From Eulemur rufifrons (lineage: Eukaryota > Chordata > Mammalia > Primates > Lemuridae), in the NCBI RefSeq assembly GCF_041146395.1, contig NC_090995.1:12688501-12752500 (forward strand): 64,000 bases of DNA, given 5' to 3'. Positions 12,843 to 24,430 of this stretch are shown here, piece by piece. Made by a program: the position numbers and the translations under genes. Each line of letters begins with the position of its first letter. Position 1 is the stretch's first letter. The notes under the pieces are model-generated. The model did not search any database. It was not told the origin of the DNA and saw only the letters and a list, made by a program, of their open reading frames with translations.

Positions 12843-13319
12843 CAACTGATTTTAGACTCTTTCTTCTGTGCACCTGAGCTGTGTAGTTGGTAATAGAGCC
12901 CGAGTCCTTGTCAGAGAGAAGCTGTGTGAAGCTGTTACAAGATAGAGGGGAAGAGAGATCACTGGAAGAGTCAAGATCACTCTTTCAGCCCCATTCTCAT
13001 CTGTCCCCCACCCCTCCGTCTCCCTGCCGGGTCACGCTTTCCTGCTGTCTTGCCAATAGCTTGCATCTTCTCCGCGACTGTTACCTCTATGGAAGAGGCG
13101 TGGCCATTTCATAGCCCCAAAGCTTTCTCACTAGTGACTATAAAATTGTATCTAGTTGCTATCTAGACTGGAGTTGACAATAACCCTCGTGCAATTATGG
13201 AGGAAAACTGTATGTAGCCTCACTAAGAATTTGTTTTAAATTTGTATTTTAAGGAAGACTACAAAGTTCTAAGAGGAAAAATGCATAATGACGTAAACCT
13301 AATCTGCTTATAGTTACAT
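12843..13319. other. Unassigned non-coding sequence
   Basis: Includes a C/T-rich part with a few CpGs (about 13000-13080) without promoter elements that I can support. No repeat or gene recognised. Confidence 0.5.
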
Positions 13320-13605
13320 AATATAGTTACACAATTAGATAGAATGAACAATATTTGATAGCACACAACAAAGTAACTACAATCAACAATAAGTTAGGGT
13401 ATACTTTCAAATAAGTAATAGTGGAATTGGGATGCTCCTAACACAATTAAATGATAAATGCCTGAGGTGATGGATACCCCAACTACCCTGATTGGATTAA
13501 TTCACATTGCATGCCTGTATCAAAACATCACATGAACCCTATAAAGATATACAACTATTATGCACCCATAATAGCTAAAAATAAAACATTAATTAATTAA
13601 TTAAA
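13320..13605 (+). mobile_element. L1 3' UTR end (L1MA-like) with TTAA-rich tail
   Basis: 'agaatgaacaatatttgatagca' homology (near 13340) leads into 'gcctgaggtgatggatac' (near 13460), then 'atgcctgtatcaaaac' (about 13511) and 'atacaactattatgcaccc' (about 13549), ending in an A-rich and (TTAA)n tail near 13600. This is the last 250 bp of an L1. It shares unusual variants with the tail at 24319-24430. Confidence 0.88.
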
Positions 13606-13819
13606 GGAAGTGAAAAAAATTAGCTGGACTAAACGGCATGTGTAGTGACATAGTTGATTTATATTTCTTATCACATCACCCTCCAGGTACAACGCTGCTA
13701 TAAGCACGGATCAGCTTCTGACCCAAGGACCACACTTTTAGTAGTACTTGTACAAACAGCATTAGATTTGCTAATCTTTAAAGATTTGAAAGTCTAGCCT
13801 TCTCCTGTGAAAACATCAG
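13606..13819. other. Unassigned non-coding sequence
   Basis: Nothing recognised in this 200-base gap. Confidence 0.5.
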
Positions 13820-14190
13820 GATCTAATATTGTTTTGGAGAAGTTCTTTGACAATTTTCTCTGTTTATGTTTCTTGAACAGAATTCAGTTTGTTTAGATTT
13901 TCTCTTTATTCGGTTTTCATTTTGTTGTATTGTGCTTTTTTTCTCTTGAAGTATAATTTGCATACAGAAAAGTGCACAGATCCAGTCTTGACTAATGTAT
14001 ACATCTATAACCAATGCCCCAATCAAAATACAGAACATTTTTATCACTGCCAAAAGTTTCCTCATGCTCCTTGACAAACCCAAACTGTCCCCTGCCACCA
14101 CTGATTTTTATCACTATAGATTATTTTTGCATATTCTTTCATTCATATAAATGGAACCATACACTTTTGTGTCTACCTTCTTTTATTTGA
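13820..14190. mobile_element. Old L1-related fragment (L1ME/HAL1-like)
   Basis: The order 'gaagtataatttgcatacag' (about 13948), 'caaaatacagaacattttta' (about 14024), 'ctgccaccactg' (about 14092) and 'attcatataaatggaaccat' (about 14141) corresponds to a segment I know from old L1-derived repeats. Orientation and subfamily are not certain. Non-coding. Confidence 0.65.
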
Positions 14191-14394
14191 CATGCTTTGG
14201 AGTCAGTTCTGGTTTTCCATTTTTCTAGAAAATTTTGCATATTGTTGGCAGGTGTGGAAATTTACCTGCACAAGGTTGTACAATATCATTTCTTATGATT
14301 CTTCCCATTTACCTTTTTTTCTGTGTTTTTTTCTCCCCATGATTTTTTATATTATTCCTTTCCTCTCTGTCTCCATGGCTTTTTAACTCAGATT
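14191..14394. other. T-rich unassigned sequence
   Basis: Probably a continuation of the old L1-related sequence to the left, but not clear enough to call. Confidence 0.4.
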
Positions 14395-14585
14395 CCACTT
14401 ACAGACCATTAATAGTTTAAAACCTCCAGGAAATCAGCTGTGATCATGTTACTCTCCAGTCAGACTCTTTCACATTTTCCAATTGCCTGTAAAATGAATT
14501 CCAAAGTTCTTACCCTGTCATCCAAATCTCTCCACTATATGGCCCTGCTTACATTTCCTGCTTTTATTCTCAAGGCTCCACCAAG
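14395..14585 (+). mobile_element. L2 LINE internal fragment
   Basis: 'ctgtgatcatgttactctcc' (near 14439), 'ttgcctgtaaaatgaattcc' (near 14483) and 'ccaaatctctccactatatggccctgc' homology follow the L2 region upstream of its terminus. Diverged, with no frame of interest. Confidence 0.7.
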
Positions 14586-15289
14586 AATTTTTTATATAGT
14601 TTGATTTGCCCTTAGTTGAAAAAAAGTGCTGGAACCAATGATGAATTCATTATATAGAATTTGACGGGACATAATCCTTTACCTCTTCCATTGTTCCCCA
14701 TATAAGTATTCACATAAATAAATACTCTTGAAGAACTAGCCTGTTTACTTCAAATGTGCAATGAGATCTATGTAATTAACCTGGTTTCCTTTTCATTTTG
14801 GTCACAGAAAATTGAAAGTCATATTCAAATCTAGTGACTGTGTAGGTTTTTAGAAACTTTCTATTTTCCTTTCTATTCAATCTTCTGTATGTTGATGTTG
14901 TATCATAATTTGCGTATTTTAATCTCCCATGTATCTAGTTATTTTCCTTTTTTAGAACTACCTTTAACAATACCTCTCCACAAATGGTCTATATCTCTTA
15001 CAGAATGAAGTGAACATGCATAAAAGTATCAAATTCCCATCTGGAGGATCATGTTTTAAACTTTCAAATCTCTGTGCCTTTCTCATTTTTTCTTAGCCCA
15101 AGATTATCTCCCCATCACTACCACCCACCCCATCACCTAAAATAGTTTACTCTCTGTCCTCCAATTATCAAAATTATACTCTTCCTTCAATATTCACCTT
15201 GAATGTTAACTTTTTCATAAAATTTTTCTCACCATCCCCCTTGCCCCGAGTGAACGCAACTTGTATAAAATTCACCTTCAAGTAACAGA
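14586..15289. other. Unassigned non-coding sequence
   Basis: AT-rich, with a C/T-rich stretch at 15100-15240. No element recognised with confidence. Confidence 0.5.
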
Positions 15290-15665
15290 GACCGGGTTCA
15301 AGTTCTCTTACTCTCCCAGGCTGTTGTCAAGACGACCGCAGTGGTACCAGACATCACATCCAACAGTGGTAACATGCTAAGGAAAAAGAAATCCATTTTC
15401 TCTCCTGCTAGGGGGTAAGAAAACCTTTTCTAGGAGTCTTTCCTCCCAATCATTACTGGCTGGTGTTGACTGCATATCGTTCCCAGATTATGCACAGGAG
15501 GGAATAATGAGATTCAAAGATTGGCTTAGACCAATCAACTTAAATTCCCTGAAGCTGGACATGAGATCAGCTCCCCTGGAGCCCGTGCTTGTGTGGAGAA
15601 GGGCGTCTACAAGCTAAAATCAAAGATTTGTTAGAAAGAAAACTAGAGGGGAATACACATTGGGT
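15290..15665. mobile_element. Ancient mammalian interspersed repeat, family not assigned
   Basis: The order 'cctgctagggggtaagaaaa' (about 15404), 'agattggcttagaccaatca' (about 15519), 'gaagctggacatga' (about 15551) and 'gttagaaagaaaactagagg' (about 15631) recurs widely in mammalian genomes in my memory. I cannot give the family name. A repeat-library search would settle it. Confidence 0.5.
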
Positions 15666-15890
15666 AGCTCAATGATGTATTCTGTCATTGGGATTTCTCC
15701 CTCCCAGAGCCTTTATAGCATTTTGGTTGTACTTTTCATAATACATCTAAGGCTTTCTTGTGTTGTAGTTATCTGTGTAGTTATTTCATTTCTACTTCCT
15801 GCCAAAATTAAGTTCTCTGATAATAGAAAATCATTGAGTGCACACTCAGCATCCCAAAGAGTAGCTAGCTGTATTAGGCACTCAATAACA
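15666..15890 (+). mobile_element. L2-like 3' end
   Basis: 'catttctacttcctgccaaa' (near 15786) is followed by an 'agttctctgataatagaaaa' segment and 'ggcactcaataaca' (near 15877), the arrangement of an L2 terminus. Strongly diverged. Confidence 0.5.
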
Positions 15891-17229
15891 CCTAAATTCC
15901 TTGTTTTCCTCCTGGACATCCTTCATTGGGTATAAAAACTATGCCTCTATGGATGTGTGTTCATAGCAGATACTTTTGTGCGTCCATGTTTGTATGTGGG
16001 TGCCTGCCTCCTGGGAATCACCACCCACCGGCCCACACCTATAAAGATGTTGCTGTGAACTTGGGTTCGTGCAGTCCTGTGCTTTGATTTCCCTCCAGTG
16101 AATGAATCCCTCGTTCATGAGTATACTGTCACCTAGCTCCCCTTCTGACCCATTTTTAGAATGGCTGGCAGGGGCTAGGCACAAACTGAGGCCAAAGGAC
16201 AAAGCTTTTCTCTGTGCAAAGGTGACGGGCTCACACCTGGACCAAGCTTGTGGTCCAGGCCTCATTAGCACCATGTTCTAATCCTGCAGAGCAGGCCCAG
16301 ACAGACAGACCTCCAAGAGCAGCAAGAACAGCAGGCACTCTGTGCCCCACGGTGGCCGGGCCCAGCCAGGAGGGGCAGGGAACATCTGGTAGGATTCTGC
16401 ACCATAGGGTGGCTGCAAAATATTCCGTGTTTGAAGAAAGAAATCCCCCCAACCTCACCAGGCCCCAGAGATACAGCATTTGTAGAAAGATGCCTCCTTG
16501 CTCAAAGCTGCTCTCCCAACCCCAGCGACAACAGTAAAACTTCAAACAATCCCAGTGGCTCTTTCCCTCCCGCAGGGCGAGCACAGTCTGAGTATAAGCA
16601 GACTGCTGTTTCCAGGAGCCAATGAAATATTTTATTTATTTCAATTAGAAATCATCCTAACCAGCTCTTTTGAAAAGGTACACCCTGGAATACACAAACA
16701 TGACTTTCTTCTCCATCATGGAAGAAAAGATACACTGTCATTTGGAAGAGAAGTGAAACAAATTTAAAAATTCCTGAATTCCTGAGAAGCAAGCTTGACC
16801 AAATTTCTCGCAACTGCTCTAACTAAAAATACCATTGATTCCGTGTTAAAGACAGTGAAGTACTTTTAAAGCATTAATGTCTGGCTGGTTGGCAAAGGGA
16901 GAATGATCATTATGCATTCCCCCAAAGTGTTTGGGGACTCACAAAAAGCAGAAAAATCCTCTAGGATGCCCACCCCAAAGGATCACTTCTGGGAATGCTA
17001 GACTAGGGTCAGAATCATAAAACATGTTTAGGAGTTCAGAGTTTAAATCTTAACCACTCTCTAGCTTTACTTCTGGACAAATAAGCTTCAGATAAAGCAC
17101 TCATACAAAAAAAAGAGGTGATTTGGGGGAAGGGGAGTTGAATCCTTTTAAGTGATTAATATTCATATCATTTTCAAGAAACAATGTTATTTCTGCTAGA
17201 AGTGAAACTAAGGAATCTAAGTATCAGTA
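15891..17229. other. Unassigned non-coding sequence, GC-richer in its middle
   Basis: 16180-16620 is richer in GC and has overlapping ORFs of 64-117 residues on both strands. They overlap one another, carry no domains and look incidental. The part near 17030-17100 may be a worn MIR. No RNA gene seen. Confidence 0.5.
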
Positions 17230-17440
17230 TTATAATGACAGAATGAATGAATGAGCAAATACAGTTCAGGCTCTTACTGGCACTATGACATAGACAAGTT
17301 ACCTAGCCTCTCTGAGTCTCAGTTCCTTTATTCATAATTTGAGGAAAGCAATAGTTTCTCCTCTGAAATATAATGAGGATTGGGTGTAATAACCTATACT
17401 ATGCTTAGCACAATGCCAATACATTGTAATAAACCAGGAA
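17230..17440 (+). mobile_element. MIR SINE
   Basis: 'ggcactatgacatagacaag' (about 17279), 'ctctgagtctcagttccttt' (about 17310), 'ataatgaggattgggtgta' (about 17370) and 'tgcttagcacaatgccaata' (about 17402) give the MIR core and tail in the + direction. Confidence 0.9.
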
Positions 17441-17639
17441 ATGGCAGTCACTCTGATTATTATATTGACTGGGCTTCCTCTTTGCATGGTAACAGGCATC
17501 TCTGCCTGGAAGAAATAGGATATGGCAACTTGAAACCTACTGAACACAAAGACATGACTTGAAGACTGAACGATTTTCAGTAAAACGTTATTCTGTACCA
17601 AGTAGAAAATACTAACTGGGTCACGGCACAAAAAAGAAC

Positions 17640-18240
17640 GGCTCTAGCCATGAGGAAACCCAGACGGCTACTGCGGGCGGAAAGCAGCCGGTCAGTCGCC
17701 CCTGACCTTGGTAGAGAAACTTAACTAAAAGCTGGATCCGCTGGATCAGACCTGGCTCTTGAGGGAACAGCGAGTGACAACAGCCAGGCTCAGGGGGAAG
17801 AGACACCAGGTGACTGTCATGGAGCTTGGCTTTGGGGAGGATGAGGAAGGGGAGCGCTCGGCTGGCCGGGAAGCTCTGTTCCAGAGAGCTGGACTGGCAG
17901 GCCAAGTTGAAAGGACTTTACTTTCATGGTGCCTGTTGTTGGAGCAATGACCCCACAGGGACTCCAGGCGGGTCCCCAGTCTGTCCAGGCAGGGGTCTGT
18001 GGTGGCGGTGGGGGGTGGGGTGACGAGAGCACCTCAGCGCTCTGTGTACTTTTATCTTCTCAAATGTATCACCCGGTCGCCTTTTTTTCCCCTACACGTC
18101 CTGCATTTCCTCCCTGGGTTTTCACAAGGTTCCTTCCAAGAAAAGCAACCCTCCCGCAGGCAGCTGCCCGCCATTGCTGCGTCTTTCCTTGAGCGCGCGG
18201 GCGGCTTCCGGTCCGCCATTTTCCCCCTCACACATTTTCA
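17640..18240. promoter_or_regulatory. GC-rich segment with a CpG cluster and ETS/YY1-like motifs
   Basis: This 600-bp segment is GC-richer than its neighbourhood. Nine CpGs fall within about 65 bases at 18154-18216. There, 'gcggcttccggtccgccatt' (18201-18220) contains an ETS-type CTTCCGG directly before a YY1-type CCGCCATTTT, and a second CCGCCATT lies at 18169. That pairing is typical of TATA-less CpG promoters. No first exon or coding frame follows, and the ORFs across it overlap in several frames. It may be a weak promoter, a decayed one or an enhancer; the sequence alone does not decide. Confidence 0.35.
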
Positions 18241-18429
18241 TGGTGCAAGAAAGCCCCAGCCTGTGCGTCAGAAAAGCTATTTATCTCCTGAAAACCTGTC
18301 GAAAAAAAATAATCCTCAATACTCATGAGTGAAAATGTGGTTAATACTCGTGTCTCTGCAAAGGATATTATTCTTGGTGATAAATATTCATCTGGACTAC
18401 AGTATGCTAAGGATGATGGGCAGAGAACT

Positions 18430-18560
18430 GATTATGTCGCTATGTGATCTTGAACAAGTTTGCTGTTTATAACCTCAATAAACTTCTGTTCACCAATCTG
18501 TAAAATCAAGTGTTGGGCTGAAGGATTTCTCAGACTCCTTCCAGCTTCTACCTATTTCTT
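18430..18560 (+). mobile_element. MIR-family SINE (MIR3-like)
   Basis: 'gatcttgaacaagtttgctg' (about 18447), 'ttctgttcaccaatctgtaaaa' homology (about 18485) and 'actccttccagcttctacc' (about 18533) match the MIR core followed by the MIR3-type end. Confidence 0.75.
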
Positions 18561-20154
18561 CACAGGCAAAGGAATTAAACCTAGGCAACAACGCCATGGT
18601 GAAAGCAATGACTGCCGCAGGGTCTGTGGTCACGTCCGCCTGCTTTTGCTCATTTTATAGACTTATTTCTTCTGCTTCCTTATCTTATGCTCTAAAATGG
18701 CAGCTTCAGCTCCCTAGTCTATAGCTGAAGCGATAAGCTTTAAAAAGGTTAAAACTTTTAGCTTCGTTTCTCAAATTTGAGAAAAAATGTATCACTGCTT
18801 CCCAACTAAATATGGCCCCTGCTCCATTGGGTATCAATTCCTGCTGCGTTCATCTCTGGTGGGGTTTTTCTTGGGGGGTGGGTAACAAGGCGGTGTAATA
18901 TTTAGAATTGCCCCTTTCTGTACAGGGCAGGCAATGGAACCGTCTAGTACACTAGCAGTCTCGCCATTTATTTTTTATTTTGCAGTGTTAATGAGTCCTG
19001 CTATCCTTGGAGGTTCCCAACTGTCATTATTTGAATAGAACTTCTCAAGATCTTTGTGTGTATGAATGTGCATTGTGTGTATGCATGTGTGTATGCTTCA
19101 GGCAACATTCTGCTGCTGTTTATTGCATTTTCTTTGAAAACAATTATCAAATGATTAAACATTTTAGGAGTGTCAGATTTTCCAAAAAAAAAAAAAAAAA
19201 TAGATTTGTTAAAAAATGGTATGTTTTTTTAAAAAGGTATTATTCTTATATCTAATGAGAAAGGAAATATCTTTTGCACCTGGCTGTCTGGCTGTATCAG
19301 TAACTCTTTTTGATTTGGACAGCAAAATCCCAACAGAGCAGCAATTACATGATCTTAAACATAGTTGATAACATTGGAGGTGACATCTGATAGTATGATA
19401 CTTAAAGTAGTCACAGCCTGAGAATTCTGAGAAATGGAAACAAACATTTCTTGGCAACAAATATGCCAAGATGGGGATTTCTTCTTTTTCAACCAAAAGC
19501 CAAAGCATCATTGATAGAACAAACAACAAACCAACAAAGAAAACCCTCTTATTGCTGCAACAGAGATGTTTTATAAAATCTAATCCAACAGATATTTTTT
19601 GTAAGTCATGCATTAGATTAGAATTTCAACTCATGAAGGTCTTATAAATACACAGATTGATATAGTAGCAAATAGAAACAGAAAAGTCTAACACTATGGA
19701 AAATGAAGTTGTCTAAGACTATAAAGTTTATTGTACACAGAGAGACTGGGGATTTTCTGCAATTAGTTTCTGACACATAGATATGAACAAAGGTCTAAGA
19801 AACAAGGAGATACAGACAAGACAAAGAACAGACACAGCCCTCCCATAACTTTCATTTACACTACAGTGAATAAGGATTCATAGTTAAAAAATAAGAACCA
19901 CACCTTAATTCTACTACTCTGTAACATGTATGGTATTGTGTGTGCACATAGGCATATACACATAGGTATATATGTATGCTTAAGGTGACCACGTAATAGT
20001 CCGTGTAGAATCCTGAGAGTACATGCTTGCTTTGTGTTAGCTAACCCTGTTAGTTGTCTTTAAACAGGTAAAGAACTCCTTTTGGTACCAGGAAAAGAAA
20101 TGAATGTGCTGCCTGCTGTGTTATCTGTCACTCTGTGTCTGCTTCTCTGTATTT
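18561..20154. other. Unassigned non-coding sequence
   Basis: Contains an 18-A run at about 19183-19200 with no AATAAA at polyadenylation distance, and short TG stretches near 19055-19100 and 19930-19980. The 134-residue antisense ORF at 19209-19613 has no domain. No element was recognised. Confidence 0.5.
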
Positions 20155-20180
20155 GTCTCTCTCTCTCTCTTTCTCTTTCT
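20155..20180. repeat. (TC)n pyrimidine tract
   Basis: A nearly pure TC/TTTC run that continues into 'tctgtttcagg'. It resembles a polypyrimidine tract with AG but shows no exon after it. Confidence 0.85.
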
Positions 20181-22199
20181 GTTTCAGGAGGAACTCAAAA
20201 ATTACCCCTGGCATTTCCATGCTAAACTCATTTGCCACAGCAGTATTTAAGTTTCCTTGAGGGTAGAATATGCCCCCGTGTGAAACTCATATCAAATCTT
20301 TTGGGTCGTTAACCCTTCCTTTAGGCTGTGATATAGTACTGCCAGGATGAAATATAAAATTACTTATTAAAAACCAACAAGAAAAAAAGTCCCCAATAGA
20401 CAGAAGTAAAAGCCTGGCATCTCTAGATTGCATGCATCATCACAGCATCAGCAGCTGCTTCCTTAGTCAGTGGCAGAACAGTAAATCTGGGAGCGTGGCT
20501 ATTCATCTACAGTATGGTTAGGAGGAGGCCAGAAAAGAACGGAATGACATTGGGTGAAAAATGAGTTGCTGATCAGCTAAGGTTACTGTCCAACTCCAAA
20601 GGTTATGGCAATATAATCATCCTCTCTCCTGCTCTACAAGGGAAACTCAATATTGCCTTAATTACTTTGCTCTTGTTATCCATTGTATTCCCAATGCAAC
20701 ATCACATACAGCAAATGAATGGGCAGACAATTCACTTATTATATACATAAATTTATATTATCTAAGATGGCACATATACTTTGATCCTGTAAAGAGGATT
20801 ATGCTAGTTGAAAGAAGTGTTTCATTTAGGTCTCCAAAGGCCTGGCCCAGAACACAGGGGTAAACCATTACTCTTACAATCAACTTGACTAATCTTCTGG
20901 GGACAAAAGATACGAATTGTGAAAACTATTCCCCCATATCTCCAGCCAGTGGAATACTGGTCCATCAGAAAGACAGTTGACTGACTTAACATTGTGGTGA
21001 TACTTCTTCATCTAGGAAGGATTCTCCAGAAATTTCCAAAGCTTAGCCCCTAGAATTTCCCAGTGGGCACACTTCTTACCTTATAAATTTATACCCTCTA
21101 CCATATGGTCCCAAATGTTGTTTGCTCATTTAGGTTTACAACAGTTGTCAGACTCAAATATTCTGCACTAGTCTACTTAGGAAGTATGTTGTTTAAGCTG
21201 ACAAGAATAATTATGTTGCAGTTTATTTTCACTTGGCAATAATGAGAGGAAAGGAAGAGAAGTAGCAGTCAATTCTTTGACCTTGATGAAACTGGAAGGA
21301 ATTCACTGGGCTCAGTTAAAGACTGATGGATTAGAAAACAGAACTCTTGTGAAGATTCTCATTTCCAGAAAAATAGTTCTCTCAGTATTTCTTTTCTGAA
21401 AAACACCATTGTTATCTTATTCATTGATGAACACTTAGATAAGCAAGATAAAACAAAAATCTTCTATAATTCCAGTAAACAGAGATAACCATTACTAATC
21501 CATTAGGGTATCTATGTATATGTACATAGAGATACTTCTATTTATAAATGTGATTATTAGTTCTTAGTAGCTGGTTAGAGGGTATTAATATATAGTCACT
21601 GAGTACCTATAAGTCGGCAAGGAAACAGCACCTCTCTCTCTCTTGCTAATAACACCCCATCAGGCCAGGCCACAACGCGGATGTGACTTGCTTTCTTCAC
21701 CACGGCTCTCTCTGCTCTAAAAGTGCCAACTCTTGTCTTTCAAGCGTGGATCCTCAGTGCCTTATTCAGTAAAAGTCATCACTGTACAAAGAGTAAAAGG
21801 AAAGAACAAATCCGAAACAGAACACAAAGGCAAGCATAGGCTTAGGGGCTACTGTTCTCCATAAAAAACCATCCATTGTGATGTTAAGCACTCGTAACAC
21901 ATTTCTATCAAACTCACGTGGAACCTGGCCCTTCCGAGCCCGCTCCTCTCACAGTCGTATGTCTGTGCTCCCCGTCAGGCAGTCTTCAGCTTCGGGGGAG
22001 CGACATCTGTACCTCCAGATGTTTGTGTTTTATCAGGCCCTTCTCAGCCATTTTGATCAGGGTGCATGTATACAAATTATACCATAAATCTTCTCACACT
22101 TCCTATACCATAGCAAATGAAAAAAACCACCAAGTTTACACAGAGCCCTATGAAGCCTAAGAGATGTAACTTGAGATTTAACACACTATTCGTAAGGAT
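20181..22199. other. Unassigned non-coding sequence, possible old L1 piece at 21450-21560
   Basis: 'aacagagataaccattacta' near 21478, followed by 'ggtatctatgtatatg', resembles part of an old L1M element, at low confidence. Otherwise no element, gene or RNA recognised. Confidence 0.4.
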
Positions 22200-22860
22200 G
22201 TGCTATTATTCTTAATGCCTTGATTAATACGAGCCAGCACTACGGTGCAGATTTATTATGCTCCGTATGCTCTTTAATTATCATTGCCTCCCAAAGTTAC
22301 CACGCTGCACATCTGCAGCCAATGTGGGCTGCTGTTCCCCTGCCCCTGCCTCAGCAGGATCTGATGACCATTTTTCAGCCGGACACCTTGATGAAGACTC
22401 AGTCCCAACAATGTCTCAGAAGAGTGATTAAAATAAAATAAAATAAAAGGGAAGGGAAACAAACAATGTTTTGGGGAGAGCGTGTGGAGTAGGGGGGATC
22501 CACCGTCAATGATGTGCCTAATCTGTGTGGGTTCCTGTTAGCTGAAATGCTTTTTAATTGTAGATTGATGTTTGCCTCCCAAAATCCAGCTGTCGCAAAT
22601 GGAATTAAAGAGAAATCTTCCTCTCTTGAAGCAAATGAGAATGCAGAGAGGGTGGGCAAACACTAACATTGTTCTCAGAGCAAGACGTGCGTTGCTGATT
22701 TAAAATCGTTTGAACTGCACCATCAAGAGAGACATAATTCACAGGGACTTGGATTAATTTTTTAAAGATTTACACTACGATTTTAAATGAAGTTCTAGTT
22801 AATTAAGCACCCCTCTATATCACAGAGGAACACTTCTTACAAACTGTTGTCCCCTTGATT
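22200..22860. promoter_or_regulatory. Candidate conserved non-coding element(s)
   Basis: Repeat-free complex sequence with several homeodomain cores: 'cttgattaatacg' near 22219, 'ctctttaattatcattgcc' near 22270, 'ctttttaattgtagattgat' near 22550 and 'ctagttaattaagcac' near 22796. It also has E-box-like 'cacatctgcagcc' near 22307. An AAATA microsatellite at 22430-22448 splits the block. No ORF across it has coding features. The call depends on composition and needs alignment with other vertebrates. Confidence 0.35.
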
Positions 22861-23334
22861 GAAGTTTAACATTCTTAAGGTCACCCATTCCTTCTCTCCA
22901 ATAGATACAAGAGACATGTGTATCAAGACAAATGCTTCCTGAAATATTGTATGCTTGATTAAAAGATGGCAAGCTTTGGCTCAGGAGGCAAACATTGGGA
23001 AACCTTACAGTTTTTAGTTTGTGTTATGAAGGACTTGAACCAGGTGGTCCCCAAGGTAACTGTCCTCTCTAAGTAAACGACACCAATTCATTAGGATTGA
23101 ATTCAACAGACTTACAATCATTTGTGCTTCAGCCAGATAACAATCCAAGGAGGTTGATGAATATTGTTTAGTCCTATCCCTGTAGAAAGTAAGATCTTAA
23201 AAACTGATTAATTCACCAAATATCTGAGAACCAGTTAGAGAGTCAGTTTCTGAATGATTCTTATTAATTCCCAAAAAGTTCTTTAAAAATATTTCAAAAG
23301 TAAAGCTTTCAAATATCTGTTTTTGAACTATATA
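22861..23334. other. Unassigned non-coding sequence
   Basis: No recognised element. The right end may already belong to the L1 fragment that follows. Confidence 0.45.
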
Positions 23335-24318
23335 GAACCTAGAATAGCCAGGAAAGTCTAGAAGGTGAAGAACAATAAAGCAGCAGGACTTGCTAGCAGA
23401 TTTCAAGATTTACTGTTAAACAAAAGTAGCCAAGACAGCGAAGTTTCAGCTCAAGGAGGGACAAGTAAACCAAAGAGACATGATTGAGAGACAAGAAACA
23501 GATCCACACAGATACAGTCACTGGACGTATAACAAAAGTGCCACTGCAATCCAATGGGGACAGGACAGTTTTTTCAATAAATGGAGAAAAAAGAAGCTTG
23601 ACCTCTACCTCACACCATGCACAAAAATTAATTTGAGATTGATGTGCCATGTAAATATGAAAGGTATACAGTAAACTTTCTAGAAGAAAACACAGAGATA
23701 TCTTCAAGACTTTGAGATAGGCAAACAGTTCTTAAACTGGAAAAAGGAAACAAAGTAACTATAAGAGAAAAGATAAATAAATTGCTTTGCATGATATTTA
23801 AAACTTCTACTCTTTGAAAGACAGCATTTAAAAAATGATAAGGCAAGCAATAGACGGGGAAAAAATGGAATACAAATATCCCACAAATGACTCATATTTA
23901 GAGTACCTAAAAAATAAAAATCAGTAAGAAAAAACAAACTAGATTTTTTAATAGGAAAAAGACTTGATCAGACACTTCACGAAAGTGAATTACACGGCCA
24001 GTAAACAGATAAAAGGATCAACATGGTTAGTTGGCTGAGAAATGCAAAGTAAAACCACAAGCATAAAAGAAGTCCAACACACAGGAGTATATATTGCACA
24101 ATCACACTTGCATGAAATTCAAAAACAGGCAAAACTTATATATGGTGGTAAAAGACAGAATAGTGGTTACCTCTGCGGTGGGGGTGGAGATAGAGGAGAG
24201 AGGCTGGAAATCTGTGCTTTCATCTGGGTGGTGATTAGATAGGTATATGTATATGTCGTCAACTTGTCCTCTTGGAATTTGTGCACTTTATGGTTTGTGA
24301 GTTATAACTCTATAAGAT
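23335..24318 (+). mobile_element. L1M-family LINE, deleted ORF2 end and 3' UTR
   Basis: 'agcaggacttgctagcagat' (about 23382) starts an L1 ORF2-derived stretch. It continues through 'ccacacagatacagtcactgg' homology, 'tacctcacaccatgcacaaa' (about 23605), 'aaacttctactctttgaaag' (about 23801) and 'gacacttcacgaaagtga' (about 23969). At about 24075 it jumps from ORF2 to the 3' UTR ('tgaaattcaaaaacaggcaa' near 24113, 'agaatagtggttacctctg' near 24157), which implies an internal deletion of the last ORF2 part. Inactive and frame-disrupted. Confidence 0.88.
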
Positions 24319-24430
24319 ATTCCAATTCCCCTTACTTGATTAATTCACATTATATGCCTGTATCAAAACCTCACGTGTACCCTATAAAGATATACAACTA
24401 TTATGTATCCCTAATAATTAAAAATTTAAA
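24319..24430 (+). mobile_element. L1 3' terminus (L1MA-like) joined to an older L1
   Basis: 'tgattaattcacattatatg' (about 24338), 'cctgtatcaaaacctcacgt' (about 24357) and 'atatacaactattatgtatc' (about 24392) form an L1 3' end different from the L1M UTR directly upstream. It is either a short insertion into the older element or a recombinant end. Confidence 0.8.

Noticed and set aside
19183..19200. 18-A run as a retrocopy tail
   Set aside because: Same reason: no polyadenylation signal and no target duplication seen.
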